Below are positions 36,351 through 46,266 of a stretch of 64,000 bases of DNA, one piece after another; position 1 is the stretch's first letter, and each line of letters opens with the position of its first letter. The notes under the pieces were generated by a model. The model did not search any database. It had not been told where the DNA came from and saw only the letters and a program-made list of their open reading frames with translations. A program made the translations under genes and the position numbers. This stretch comes from CAVWDI01 sp963753725 (GTDB lineage: Bacteria; Chloroflexota; Anaerolineae; Anaerolineales; UBA4823), in the NCBI GenBank assembly GCA_963753725.1, contig CAVWDI010000003.1, positions 62,001-126,000 of the forward strand. The letters are read 5' to 3'.

Positions 36351-37846
36351 ATGGAAATACCATATTTTATCTGGATGATAATAATTCCCCTCATCGCTTC
36401 TCCATTGATTTATTTGTGTGGAAGGATAGACAGTGCAAGAAATAACAACACCTCCCAGATCCTCGCAATGGTTTCACTCTTGGCAGTCTGGATACCGTTT
36501 TTACCGACAATCCTTGAACTCAACCTGAAGGAACAACTGACATTCACATTGGGTGCAGTCTCTATGTGCCTGGATGGGTTGGGACTGATAGTGGCTGCCG
36601 TAGCATTGACTCTGGGTACTTTCGTCGTTCTATTTTCAGGTCCCTATATGTCCGCCGAATTCGGGAAAGAGAAATATTCGCCATGCTCACAGCAATGATT
36701 GCAATGATAATCGGTCTTGGCTGCGCGTGTGACTTGTTCAACCTTTGGGTGTGGTTCGAAGCGATGGCTATTACATCATATCTGCTTGTCGCTTTCTATC
36801 ACGAACAGCCCTCCTCATCTAGAAGCGGGAATTAAATACCTTGTACAGAGCGCAGCCGGATCTGTGCTGGTGCTGCTGGGGATTGCGATCGTTTTCGCCC
36901 AAACTGGTACCTTGAATATCAACGTAATCAAGGCGGCGAACGGCAGCTGCCCCAGCTTTGATGGTTGCTGGAGCTCTCTTCATAATCGGGTACGGGGTCA
37001 AAACCGCCCTGGTACCGATGCATACCTGGTTGCCGGATGCTCACTCTCAAGCGCCAAGTGGGATCAGCGCAATGCTTTCAGGTATTGTGATTGAAGCCGG
37101 GTTGGTAGCGATGCTGCGTTCACTGAGTGCACTTGCGCCCGTAACGATTTTATGGGGACCACTTTTGATGAGTTTTGGTGTCCTCAATATGGTAATTGGT
37201 AATATGATGGCGCTTCGCCAAAAGTACGTAAAACGTCTGCTTGCATATTCCAGTCTTACGCATGTTGGTTATATATTGGTTGGACTGGGGATAGCAATTT
37301 ATTTCGGGAATGTAAACGGTGCCGTGGGTGGTCTGTTCCACCTGTTCAACCATGGATTGATGAAAGGGCTGGCATTTCTTTCGGCCGGCGCGCTGCTTTA
37401 CGTACTGCATATTGCAGTTGAGGATCATAATCCATTGACAATAAGCGATCTATCGGGAGCCTCTCGCCGTTATCCCATTGTGTCACTGGCTTTTAGTCTG
37501 GCGCTCCTAAGCCTGGGTGGTATCCCTTTCCTGGCGGGTTTTATGTCCAAGTGGCAGATTATCGTGAGTGGTTTTGAGACAGGCAATATGGTGATTGCTG
37601 CATTGGTGATCTTCGCGGCGCTGAACAGTGTATTCTCACTGGTTTATTACGTACCGCTGGTGAACTCGGTTTACCAGCGCGAGCAATCCGATGCTGTTCA
37701 ACATGGAAGATCAATTCCAGTGGGGATGGCTGGTTCCACTTGTTGTTATGACTGCCTTGATAATCATGATGGGTATTTGGCCCAGCACGATGAACTGGTT
37801 GACTTATCCTGCCGGTTATGCAGTGTTGACCGCTTTTGGTTGGTAG
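36351..37846 (+). CDS. Group 4 hydrogenase antiporter-like subunit, NuoM/NuoN-like (about four frame breaks)
   Basis: Together about 498 residues. The pieces join in this order: IPLIASPLIYLCGRI (36351 to about 36680); MLTAMIAMIIGLGCACDLFNLWVWFEAMAITSYLLVAFY (about 36680-36810); IKYLVQSAAGSVLVLLGIA (about 36825-36950); VKTALVPMHTWLPDAHSQAPSGISAMLSG and HLFNHGLMKGLAFLSAG (36958 to about 37685); and FQWGWLVPLVVMTALIIMMG to the stop at 37844-37846. The frame changes at four places. The key Glu, Lys and His-containing helices remain, so the gene is probably intact in the cell. If not, the hydrogenase would lack a proton channel. Confidence 0.8.
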
Positions 37847-37865
37847 ATATTCAATAGAGATCATT

Positions 37866-38180
37866 ATGGAAGATATAATCCTTAGTCCCCCGATCGCTTT
37901 CTTGATCTATGCTTTTCTTGTTGGTTTATTGTCTGGTTTGGGACGAGTGCTGGCTGGACTTGCTCACCCGACCCCGGTCAAGACGAGCACATATTCCAGT
38001 GGAGAGGAACCTCCGACACATGCAGCTGCCACTGGCTATCGTCCATTTTTTGTTGTAGCGCTATTCTTTGCTATTTTGCATTTAGGTGTTTTAGTACTGG
38101 GCAGCAACAATATATCGCTGACTGCCTTGATTTACCTTGGCGGTTTGATCCTAGTGCTGGTGGCATTGATCCTGGGATGA
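37866..38180 (+). CDS. Group 4 hydrogenase membrane subunit, NuoA-like
   Basis: About 104 residues from the ATG at 37866, with three membrane helices. The loop AHPTPVKTSTYSSGEEPP followed by GYRPFFVVALFFAILHLGVLVLG corresponds to the NuoA layout (YECG-like loop, then a helix). The longer frame starting at 37836 overlaps the previous gene and lacks a ribosome site. Confidence 0.72.
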   Translation: MEDIILSPPIAFLIYAFLVGLLSGLGRVLAGLAHPTPVKTSTYSSGEEPPTHAAATGYRPFFVVALFFAILHLGVLVLGSNNISLTALIYLGGLILVLVALILG

Positions 38181-38201
38181 AAGAAATGATTGGAGAAGTG
38201 C

Positions 38202-38757
38202 ATGAAATTTGAACAGAGCATTTGGAAAAAATCACTTATTAATTTGCGGACCTGGGGTAGCGATAAATTCACCGTGGCTCTTGCATTTCAACAGCGGCTC
38301 ATGCAACGGCTGTGATATTGAGCTCCTCGCCACGCTGACACCCCGCTATGACCTGGAGCGCCTTGGAGTCAAACTGAAGGGCAGTCCTCGTCATGCAGAT
38401 ATTCTCGTATGTACTGGAGGGGTAACAAATCAGGCGCGAGACCGGTTATTGCGGATTTACGAACAAATGCCGGAACCAAAATTTGTCGTCGCGGTTGGCG
38501 CTTGCACGCTCAGCGGAGGCGTTTTCCAGGGGTGTTACAACATAAATGGCGGGATTGACCATCTGCTGCCGGTGGATGTATATATCCCAGGTTGCCCGCC
38601 TCGCCCTGAGGCGATAATAGATGGGATCGTTAAGCTTCTGGGAAGCTTGAAACCTATTCCTATAAAAGGTGTTCAAGCTGACCCGAAACTACAAACCAAG
38701 TGCAATCTGCTTTTCGAGAATTGGAGAATGACATGGACACACAAACCGCCTTGCTAA
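38202..38757 (+). CDS. Group 4 hydrogenase small subunit, NuoB/EchC-like (frame break near the N-terminus)
   Basis: Iron-sulfur subunit of about 184 residues holding the proximal [4Fe-4S] cluster. The ATG at 38202 (GGAGAAG upstream) opens KFEQSIWKKSLINLRTWGSD; a one-base shift near 38265 leads to SPWLLHFNSGSCNGCDIEL. The cluster cysteines are in CNGCD, in GACTLSGG and in YIPGCPPRPE. A 204-aa type frame opening at 38209 fits the later part but not the family N-terminus. It is followed by the NuoC-like gene, which overlaps its end by about 25 bases. Confidence 0.85.
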
Positions 38758-39200
38758 CTGCCCGTCTTTTAGTAGAGGACCTGTCAGAAAAAGTGGACAT
38801 CCCGGAACCTGACCGCATAGATTTTTACCTTAAGGAGGAGAAAAATATAATTACGGCAGCGGTAGGATTACGGGTTAAGCGTCTCGGATACCTGGCAGCA
38901 ATTACTGGACTTGATCCAGGTGAACTGCAGGAAGAACTGGAAGTTCTTTATCACTTTTGCAGTGGATTTGTAACTATCACGCTCAGAATAAAAATCCCGA
39001 AAGTTGCACCGATAGTGCATACGCTCACCGAGATCATACCCGGCGCAGAACCGTATGAACGTGAATTGAGCGAAATGTATGGCATCACGGTCATCGGATT
39101 ACGCAATCCTGAGCATCTCTATTTGCCTGATGACTGGCCAGCAGGAGTTTACCCACTCCGTAAGGATTTTCAACCCCGGTTTCTGAAAGAGCGAGACTAG
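38733..39200 (+). CDS. Group 4 hydrogenase subunit, NuoC/EchD-like
   Basis: A 155-residue soluble subunit of the 30-kDa family; it packs onto the large subunit. The C-terminal stretch EIIPGAEPYERELSEMYGITV with LYLPDDWPAGVYPLRKDF is diagnostic. Start at 38733 is supported by GGAG 6 bases before. Overlaps the small subunit gene and is 14 bases before the large subunit. Confidence 0.88.
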   Translation: MDTQTALLTARLLVEDLSEKVDIPEPDRIDFYLKEEKNIITAAVGLRVKRLGYLAAITGLDPGELQEELEVLYHFCSGFVTITLRIKIPKVAPIVHTLTEIIPGAEPYERELSEMYGITVIGLRNPEHLYLPDDWPAGVYPLRKDFQPRFLKERD

Positions 39201-39214
39201 AAAGAAGCGATTAC

Positions 39215-40411
39215 ATGAAAATGAGAAAATCTATCGAAAAATTCAACGTTCCAATCGGTCCGCAGCATCCAGCGCTGAAAGAACCAGCCTTTTTCTCGCT
39301 TACTGTCGATGCGGAAATTGTTACCAATGCTTTTGTACGCCTGGGATATGCCCACAGGGGCATTGAAAAGGCTGTTGAAGAGCGCAACTGGGTGCAAAAC
39401 CAGTACCTTCTGGAAAGAATCTGCGGCATTTGCTCGCATATTCACGCTACCGCATATTGTTTGGGAGTCGAAAAATTAGCCGGCATAGAAGCCCCTCCCC
39501 GGGCACAGGCAATCCGTGTAATTGTGGCTGAACTTGAAAGGATTCACAGCCATCTGCTGTGGCTGGGAGTAGCTTCTCACGAAGCAGGTTTTGACACCCT
39601 GTTCATGTACAGTTGGCGTGATAGAGAACGCATAATGGACATCTTGGAAGTCTTGACTGGGAACCGGGTCAATTATTCGGCTAATCTGCTTGGAGGTGTC
39701 AAATGCGATATTGTCAGTTCCCACGAGGATGTAATACATCAGGGAATGGAGTTTATCGCAGAACGCCTAAATTTCTATTTGGAGGTCGTCACTAGTGATG
39801 CTTTGTTCCTCAAACGCACGCGCGGTATCGGTGGGATGACCCGTACTCAGGCTGAAGTGCTGGGAGCGGTCGGTCCGACTGCGCGAGCCTCGAACGTAAA
39901 TCGAGACATCCGGGTCGAAGCTCCCTATTCAGCATACATACAGTTTCCTGTGTCCTCTATCCTCGAGACGAACGGCGATCTGGAAGCGCGTTTTGTTGTG
40001 CGAATAAAAGAGATGCTGGAGAGTTGCCGCCTGATCAACCAGATATTGGATAACCTACCGCCTGGCGAATTAGGGGTACGTATGAAAAGGCGAATTAAGG
40101 CGGGGGAAACAGTTGTGCGGGTTGAGGCCCCGCGCGGCGAGTTGTTCTATTTCATTAAATCAAACGGAACGGAAAAACCAGAGCGAATTAGGGTGCGCAC
40201 GCCTACCATCTGCAATATGACTTCCGTTTTAAAATTGGCTATTGGCAGCCAGCTTGCCGATGTTCCCATGATCCTGGCAGGCATTGATCCCTGTTTTTCA
40301 TGTAATGACCGCTCGGTTCGGATTAACCGTAGAGGAAATAATGAATGTATGTGGATGTGGGAAGAATTAAGACGATATGGGATAAGGTATTACTATGGAG
40401 ATCATTTTTAA
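39215..40411 (+). CDS. Group 4 [NiFe] hydrogenase large subunit, NuoD/EchE-like
   Basis: A 398-residue catalytic subunit. Both nickel-binding motifs are present: Cys70 and Cys73 in ERICGICSHIH, and Cys360 and Cys363 in DPCFSCNDR. That makes it a true hydrogenase rather than a complex I subunit or an Ehr-type relative, which lack them. There is an extension of about 33 residues after DPCxxCxxR. It uses ferredoxin with H+/H2 coupled to ion transport (family knowledge). A HycI-like protease is encoded at the end of this gene set. Subgroup (4d-4g) cannot be told by eye. Confidence 0.92.
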   Translation: MKMRKSIEKFNVPIGPQHPALKEPAFFSLTVDAEIVTNAFVRLGYAHRGIEKAVEERNWVQNQYLLERICGICSHIHATAYCLGVEKLAGIEAPPRAQAIRVIVAELERIHSHLLWLGVASHEAGFDTLFMYSWRDRERIMDILEVLTGNRVNYSANLLGGVKCDIVSSHEDVIHQGMEFIAERLNFYLEVVTSDALFLKRTRGIGGMTRTQAEVLGAVGPTARASNVNRDIRVEAPYSAYIQFPVSSILETNGDLEARFVVRIKEMLESCRLINQILDNLPPGELGVRMKRRIKAGETVVRVEAPRGELFYFIKSNGTEKPERIRVRTPTICNMTSVLKLAIGSQLADVPMILAGIDPCFSCNDRSVRINRRGNNECMWMWEELRRYGIRYYYGDHF

Positions 40412-41315
40412 TCTAATTGCATTATTGATTTTCCCCAGTGGTCTTTTTTTACTGGTGGCGGGGATGTCCTACGAGTGGGTGGACCGCAAGCTGCTGGCCC
40501 GTTACCAGAATCGTATCGGTCCGCGTTGGTTTCAACCGCTGGCAGATGTTGTTAAATTGCTGGCAAATGAAGAGATCATCCCGCAAGGCAGCAAACCAGT
40601 CTTATATAAGATATTACCGGTGATTGCTCTTGCAGGGGGACTCACTGCTGCTTTATATGTACCCATTGCCGGTGTACTACCGGTTTATAGCTTCGCTGGT
40701 GATTTGATTGTCACCATATACCTGCTGAGTTTATTAACCATGTGCATGGGACTTGCGGGAGCCAACACGATGGACCGTTTCTCTCTGGTAGGAGCCACAC
40801 GCACGTTGACCCAGTTTTTTTCTTACGAAGCACCATTTTTACTAGCTTTGCTTGGACCAGCGTTGGCTGCTGAAAGTTGGCAAATCAGCGAAATTACTGC
40901 GTACACAAACCAAAGATTGCTGATACTCTCCCAACCCCTGGGCTTCATTGTGGCTTTGATCGGATTGATGGGAAAATTGGAACTGCCGCCTTTTGATGCT
41001 CCAGAGGCTGAAACCGAGATCGTTGCTGGGGCATTGACAGAATACAGTGGGCGAGGATTAGCTTTGTTCCGGCTGGGAAAAGGGGTTGAAATGGTGGTCG
41101 GTCTCACGCTTATTGCTGCATTTTACCTGGGTGGCGTTTCCAACCCACTTTATTTTCTGCTGAAGACGCTTGCCCTACTGCTAGTCATAACTGGTCTGCA
41201 AGCGCTTTTAACCCGGCTGCGAATTGACCAAACGGTGGGTCTGTGGTGGCGGTACGGAACCCTACTGGTATTAGTGCAGTGGCTGATTATGATTGGCGGG
41301 AGGATTGTCTTATGA
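40395..41315 (+). CDS. Group 4 hydrogenase membrane subunit, NuoH/EchB-like
   Basis: A 306-residue membrane protein with eight helices that connects the catalytic part to the antiporter-like arm. WVDRKLLARYQNRIGPRWFQPLADVVKLL and ELPPFDAPEAETEIVAGALTEYSG are the strongly conserved loops of this family. It overlaps the large subunit gene by 17 bases and the ferredoxin gene by an ATGA. Confidence 0.92.
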   Translation: MEIIFNLIALLIFPSGLFLLVAGMSYEWVDRKLLARYQNRIGPRWFQPLADVVKLLANEEIIPQGSKPVLYKILPVIALAGGLTAALYVPIAGVLPVYSFAGDLIVTIYLLSLLTMCMGLAGANTMDRFSLVGATRTLTQFFSYEAPFLLALLGPALAAESWQISEITAYTNQRLLILSQPLGFIVALIGLMGKLELPPFDAPEAETEIVAGALTEYSGRGLALFRLGKGVEMVVGLTLIAAFYLGGVSNPLYFLLKTLALLLVITGLQALLTRLRIDQTVGLWWRYGTLLVLVQWLIMIGGRIVL

Positions 41316-41707
41316 AATTCGGAGCAATGCTAGGAGATGTGACCAGATCTTTAATTAAGAAACCAATTACCGAAGAATACCCCAAAGTCCGACAGGAAGC
41401 ACCTGAGAGATTTCGGGGCTGTCTGGATTGGAATCCTGAAAAATGTACTGGTTGTGGAATGTGCGCCATGGACTGCCCGGCAAACGCGATTGAAATGATT
41501 GTCATTGATAAAAAAAACAGGCGCTTTGTACTGCAGTACCACATTGACCGCTGTACTTTTTGCGCTCAATGCGTGCACAGTTGTATGCACGGCTGTTTAG
41601 AGATGAGATCCGATTTATGGGAACTGGCAGCGATGGATAAGGATAATTTCACCAAATGGTTTGGAGAGGCAGGCGATATTAAATATGCGCTGGCGCAATC
41701 AGCTTAA
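41312..41707 (+). CDS. Group 4 hydrogenase ferredoxin-like subunit, NuoI/EchF-like
   Basis: A 131-residue protein with two [4Fe-4S] sites: Cys45, 48, 51 and 55 (CTGCGMCAMDCP) and Cys81, 84, 87 and 91 (CTFCAQCVHSC). It accepts electrons from ferredoxin. The ATG at 41312 is chosen over the frame opening at 41243; it overlaps the stop of the previous gene. Confidence 0.9.
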   Translation: MKFGAMLGDVTRSLIKKPITEEYPKVRQEAPERFRGCLDWNPEKCTGCGMCAMDCPANAIEMIVIDKKNRRFVLQYHIDRCTFCAQCVHSCMHGCLEMRSDLWELAAMDKDNFTKWFGEAGDIKYALAQSA

Positions 41708-42293
41708 TAAAGCTGTACAGCATCCGGATTTGGAGTGCAAGGTACCCCGGGCAGCAGTTCTAGGAGTCGGCAGTCAACTACACGGCGATGATGCGGCTGG
41801 GGTAATGATTGCACGGGCGCTGAAGCAGAACGCTATTTTTGGTGAGCGGCTGTTGGTGATTAACGCTGGTATTGCACTGGAAAATAAGTTAGGCGATCTG
41901 CGGACCTTTAATCCCGATCTGGTGTTGATTATCGATGCTGCCCAGATGGGGTTAGAACCCGGTAGCGTTAGGTGTATAGATCCCCGTAAAACGATTGGAT
42001 TAAGCTTCTCAACCCACACACTTCCCTTGCGAGTACTTTGTGGTTATATAAGCCACGAAATCGGTAGCCAGGTCACCATTCTTGGGATACAGCCACAGAA
42101 TGTTTCGTTCGGCGCAGCGCTGTCACCCCGGGTAAAAGAATCTTTGGGAATCGTCTTCCCCGCTTTAGTTGAAATTCTTAAACCTATTATTCAACCCACT
42201 GAATATTTCGGTGTTCAAGAGGAATATTTTATGATTAACAAATTTCCTGCAGTAAATATAACTGGTTGCCGCCCAGATAACAGGAGTGTTTGA
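41685..42293 (+). CDS. Hydrogenase maturation protease, HycI/HyaD type (group 4 set)
   Basis: About 202 residues. LGVGSQLHGDDAAGVMIARAL and VLIIDAAQMGLEPG carry the Asp/Glu residues that bind the nickel of the precursor, and HTLPL fits the conserved His. It trims the C-terminus of a large subunit after nickel insertion. TTG at 41661 is an alternative start. Overlaps the ferredoxin gene and the first gene of the group 3b set. By position it serves the group 4 large subunit. Confidence 0.85.
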   Translation: MRWRNQLNKAVQHPDLECKVPRAAVLGVGSQLHGDDAAGVMIARALKQNAIFGERLLVINAGIALENKLGDLRTFNPDLVLIIDAAQMGLEPGSVRCIDPRKTIGLSFSTHTLPLRVLCGYISHEIGSQVTILGIQPQNVSFGAALSPRVKESLGIVFPALVEILKPIIQPTEYFGVQEEYFMINKFPAVNITGCRPDNRSV

Positions 42294-43360
42294 TAATGAC
42301 TCTAAAGTACTTCCAAAGGAATCAGTAAATGACTGGATTGAGTTGATATTGGTAAATTTCCGGATGTTCGCGCCACAGCCTGTGCAGGATCAATTTGTCT
42401 TAAACGAGATTAATTCATCTGACCAGGTAGAGTTGGAATATGGAACCACTATTCTGCCCCCAAAAAAGGTTCTACTTCCAACGCGCGAAGCATTGATCCA
42501 CTACAATACTGCCCAAAATCGGGCAGAACCAGTTCTTGAAGGTTTTCCCACTGTGATCATGGGTGTACATACCTGCGATTTGCATGCAATACGCTTGTTG
42601 GATGCGGTCATGAAGCAGGATCCGGTCGATCAGCATTACTTTTCTAGACGTGAGAACACAACTCTGGTAGGTATTGAATGTCTTCAACCATGCAGCGAGC
42701 ACTCATTTTGTAAAGATATGGGGACTTTAGAGTTGTCCCGATAAATTTGACCTCCATCTCATCGATATTGGAAATGATTACGCGCTTTATATAGGTTCTG
42801 AAAAAGGCAAAAAACTTCTGGAGGGTGTGAATTTTTTATTGGATCCCACAAACGAGCATCACAACCTGATCAAGAGCGTTATGAGCAAAAAGTGGTCGAA
42901 TTTTCCTTACCAATTAGATGCCGACATCACCGAACTGCCCAGCTTGATGACGTATTTCTTCCGGTCTTCGCTGTGGGAAGAACTTAGTGAACGGTGTCTG
43001 GGATGCGGTTCGTGTAATATTGTGTGCCCTACATGCTATTGTTTCGATATCCAGGAGAAAGTAGATTTGGCACTCACCGATAGCAAAAGAATACGAGTGT
43101 GGGATTCGTGCCAGCTCGATCAATTCGCTTCTGTAGCCGGTGGTCATGATTTCCGCCCAAAACAGTCAAACCGTTTAAGTCACCGCTTTTTGCGGAAATA
43201 TAAATACCAGGCTATTGATCCCGGTTTGGTCGGTTGTGTGGGATGCGGACGCTGCGCAGAGGCTTGTCTAGTTAATATCACACCCATAGCTGTGCTCAAC
43301 CAACTCTTTCGTCGTCATTCCGCTGCTCGTAAAATCCGCCAGGAGGTAGTCATCTCGTGA
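42286..43360 (+). CDS. Group 3b hydrogenase beta subunit, iron-sulfur (HydB-like; one frame break)
   Basis: About 357 residues. The N-terminal half (LLPTREALIHYN, VHTCDLHAIRLLD, GIECLQPC) and the C-terminal half with two [4Fe-4S] motifs (CLGCGSCNIVCPTCYC and CVGCGRCAEACLVNI) match the beta subunit of sulfhydrogenase. The frame switches near 42733-42742 (LELSR to KFDLHLIDIG). It passes electrons between the hydrogenase and the flavin subunit. From a GTG start overlapping the previous stop. Confidence 0.85.
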
Positions 43361-44208
43361 GCATTCAACTTTTTGAAACCTTGTCAGCTAAATCAATCTA
43401 TATGCCAACCCAGGCTCAAATATTGGATTTGCGTGAATTGACTGAGCAGGAGAAGTTGTTCACCATCGCGCTCCCAGATAGACTTTCACTTAACCATAAA
43501 CCGGGTCAATTTGTTCAGATCTCCTTATTTGGAATCGGTGAGGCGCCGATCAGCATATCCTCTTCACCAAGCCGCAGCAATGGAATATTTGAGATATGCG
43601 TGCGACGAGTAGGCGATTTAACCAATGCTCTGCATAGATTGGAGCCTGGTGACTCGATCGGTGTGCGCGGACCGTTTGGTCACGGCTTTCCCATCGAACG
43701 ATTTCATGGTAAAGACATCATGTTTGCTCCGGGTGGGTTGGGTATGGCTCCTTTACGCTCACTGATCAACCAGGTGCTTGATGAACGCAGCAATTTTGGG
43801 GACGTGATCATCATATATGGCGCAAAAAATCCCAGCGAACTTCTTTTCACCGATGAGCTCCAGGTATGGGATGAACGCCAGGATGTAAATCTGCATGTTA
43901 CGGTAGATCATCCAGATGAGGACTGGACAGGAAACAGCGGGGTTATCACAACGCTGTTCCCTAAGATTTATGTGAATGCACCCAATACCGTAGCTATAAT
44001 ATGCGGGCCTCCGGTTATGTACCGCTTTGTTTTGATGGAGCTCATCGGATTAGGAATACGCGACGGCAATATCTGGTTGAGCCTCGAACGACGTATGAAA
44101 TGCGGAATAGGTAAATGCGGTCACTGCCAAATCAACAAATTTTACGCATGTCAGGATGGACCCTGCTTCTCATACGCCCAGATTAAACACCAGGAGGAAG
44201 CCTTATGA
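43357..44208 (+). CDS. Group 3b hydrogenase gamma subunit, FAD/NAD(P)-binding (HydG-like)
   Basis: A 283-residue flavoprotein of the ferredoxin-NADP+ reductase type. FAD-binding GEAPISISSSPS, NAD(P)-binding FAPGGLGMAPLRSL, ICGPPVMY, and a C-terminal [2Fe-2S] motif (CGIGKCGHCQI with later Cys). Together with the beta subunit it couples H2 to NAD(P)H. GTG start overlapping the previous gene by 4 bases. Confidence 0.9.
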   Translation: MSIQLFETLSAKSIYMPTQAQILDLRELTEQEKLFTIALPDRLSLNHKPGQFVQISLFGIGEAPISISSSPSRSNGIFEICVRRVGDLTNALHRLEPGDSIGVRGPFGHGFPIERFHGKDIMFAPGGLGMAPLRSLINQVLDERSNFGDVIIIYGAKNPSELLFTDELQVWDERQDVNLHVTVDHPDEDWTGNSGVITTLFPKIYVNAPNTVAIICGPPVMYRFVLMELIGLGIRDGNIWLSLERRMKCGIGKCGHCQINKFYACQDGPCFSYAQIKHQEEAL

Positions 44209-44975
44209 AGCCAGTTATTAGACCCAAAATAGCCTTCTTCGACTTTACTGGCTGCGAAGGCTGCCAGTTGACAGTTATCGATTCTTTACAAAGAGATCCG
44301 ACTTTATTTGGGGCTGTAGATATTGTCAATTTCCGGGAAGCCATAAACGAGAAAAGCGATGATTATCAAATTGCTTTTATTGAAGGTTCATGCACGCGGC
44401 CGGAGGATGAAATTCGATTAAGAACAATTCGGAAATATGCACAAATTGTAATTGCTCTGGGAGCTTGCGCTCATCTTGGGGGTGTTAATGCGCTTCGCAA
44501 TTGGCAATCTCAGGAAGCAGTGAAGCGATATGTATATGGCCATTTTGCTGGGCACTATGAACCATATCCAAGTGCACCCATTGAAGCTGTTATCCCAATC
44601 GATGGATTCATTCCAGGGTGTCCAATTGATCAAGAAGAATTCATTAACTGCGTAAAGGCGCTTCTACTAGGCTGCAAACTTCCAATCCCAGACTACCCTG
44701 TATGTGTGGAGTGTAAGTTGAAGGAAAATTTATGCGTTTTAAATTATGGTATTTCCTGTCTGGGACCGATAACAAGAGCCGGGTGTGGGGCAATATGCCC
44801 ATCGGTTGGGGTAGGATGTGATGGCTGCCGAGGTAAAACGACTTCCGCGAATACTGCTGGTATGCTGATTGCGCTGGCCGAACATGGTCTAGATAAGCAT
44901 GAATATTCGAACAAGCTCAAGCTCTTCCAGTCCTACCAATTAAACCAAAATGAGAGAGAAGTCCATGGATGTTAG
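44205..44975 (+). CDS. Group 3b [NiFe] hydrogenase small (delta) subunit
   Basis: A 256-residue subunit with the proximal cluster CEGCQ (Cys17 and Cys20) and further Cys in GACAHLGG, FIPGCPID and the C-terminal ISCLGPITRAGCGAICP region, enough for three clusters. Overlaps the previous gene by ATGA and the next by 11 bases. Confidence 0.92.
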   Translation: MKPVIRPKIAFFDFTGCEGCQLTVIDSLQRDPTLFGAVDIVNFREAINEKSDDYQIAFIEGSCTRPEDEIRLRTIRKYAQIVIALGACAHLGGVNALRNWQSQEAVKRYVYGHFAGHYEPYPSAPIEAVIPIDGFIPGCPIDQEEFINCVKALLLGCKLPIPDYPVCVECKLKENLCVLNYGISCLGPITRAGCGAICPSVGVGCDGCRGKTTSANTAGMLIALAEHGLDKHEYSNKLKLFQSYQLNQNEREVHGC

Positions 44976-46266
44976 CAACCGGAAAAATGTTCGTATAGAC
45001 ATACACCACCTTACACGGGTTGAAGGTCACGGCAACATTGTTGTCGACGTCAGAAATGGCAATTTGGAAAGATGTGACCTGGAAATTGTAGAAGCGCCGC
45101 GCTTCTTTGAGGCTATGCTGCGCGGTCTGCCATATGAGCAGGCTTCACATCTGGCCTCCCGAATTTGTGGAATCTGTGCCGTTACACATGCTACTGCATC
45201 TTTGAGAGCTGTTGAAAAAGCGTTTGGCATCGAAATTAGCCAACAGACCAATCTTCTGCGCTTGCTTAACCTGTATGGGGAAATATTGGACAGCCATATC
45301 TTGCATGTGTATATTTTGGTAAGCCCTGATTTACTCGGAGTGGATAGTGTGATCCCGCTTGTCAAGAGCTCTCCCGATGTGATTCACCGGGCACTGCGCA
45401 TGAAAAGTCTGGCAGGAGATATTTGCAAAGTGGTTTGCGGCCGCCACACACACCCAATTGCAATGCGAGTAGGCGGCTTCACACATCTGCCAACTGAAGG
45501 GGAATTAATTGACTTACATGAACGCCTGCTGGCCATAAGACATGATGTAGACCAAACAGTAGAACTCTTCCAGAGCTTGACCTTTCCTGATTTTGAACGC
45601 GAGACAGAATATATTGCCCTGCGCAGCGAGGATGATTACTGCCTTACGGATGGCGTTATAACCAGCACAGATGGTGGATCATGGCCTTTAGAAGAATACA
45701 AAGATATCACGAATGAATTTCAGGTCGGCCATTCAACCGCTAAGCACGCCCGAAATCAACGCCAATCCTATATGGTTGGAGCTCTGGCCCGTGTGAATAT
45801 CAACCAGGACAAGTTGCATGTAAAAGCGTCCTCTGCGGCAAGTGAATTGGATTTACTGCCTAAGTGCACCAACCCGTATTGGAACACCAAAGCCCAAGTT
45901 GTCGAGATCGTGCACTTCGTTGAAAAATCTATTGAGATAATCCAGGTTTTATTAAATAATGGGGTTAAGCAGGAGGAACCATCTATACCGGAACGGCTTT
46001 CAGGGGAAGGTGTTGGCGCCTGCGAAGCACCTCGAGGTACCCTGTATCACAATTATGTGATCAAAAGTGGCATCATCACTGATGCGAACTGCGTCATCCC
46101 AACCGCTCAAAATCTGGCGAATATAGAAGCGGATATGCGATCATATGTACCTTCCATAATCAATTTACCAAAAGAAGAAGTAACCCTGCGAATGGAGATG
46201 CTGGTGCGCGCTTACGATCCATGCATTTCCTGTTCTACGCACGCCCTGGAGGTGATATTTGTCTAA
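44965..46266 (+). CDS. Group 3b [NiFe] hydrogenase large (alpha) subunit
   Basis: A 433-residue catalytic subunit. LTRVEGHGNIVV, Cys68 and Cys71 in SRICGICAVTHATAS, and Cys420 and Cys423 in DPCISCSTH. The short tail after His426 (ALEVIFV) is the peptide removed on maturation. The gene order beta-gamma-delta-alpha is that of bidirectional NADP-dependent sulfhydrogenases. An ATG at 44950 is a possible alternative start. The hyp genes needed for maturation are not in the window. Confidence 0.92.
   Translation: MDVSNRKNVRIDIHHLTRVEGHGNIVVDVRNGNLERCDLEIVEAPRFFEAMLRGLPYEQASHLASRICGICAVTHATASLRAVEKAFGIEISQQTNLLRLLNLYGEILDSHILHVYILVSPDLLGVDSVIPLVKSSPDVIHRALRMKSLAGDICKVVCGRHTHPIAMRVGGFTHLPTEGELIDLHERLLAIRHDVDQTVELFQSLTFPDFERETEYIALRSEDDYCLTDGVITSTDGGSWPLEEYKDITNEFQVGHSTAKHARNQRQSYMVGALARVNINQDKLHVKASSAASELDLLPKCTNPYWNTKAQVVEIVHFVEKSIEIIQVLLNNGVKQEEPSIPERLSGEGVGACEAPRGTLYHNYVIKSGIITDANCVIPTAQNLANIEADMRSYVPSIINLPKEEVTLRMEMLVRAYDPCISCSTHALEVIFV

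Noticed and set aside
36351..37846. Several separate small membrane genes instead of one NuoM/N-like gene
   Set aside because: The pieces join in order and without loss into one normal 498-residue family member, so frame errors explain them better.
39215..40411. Respiratory complex I subunit NuoD
   Set aside because: Both CxxC motifs for nickel are present and a maturation protease is encoded, so it is a hydrogenase large subunit.
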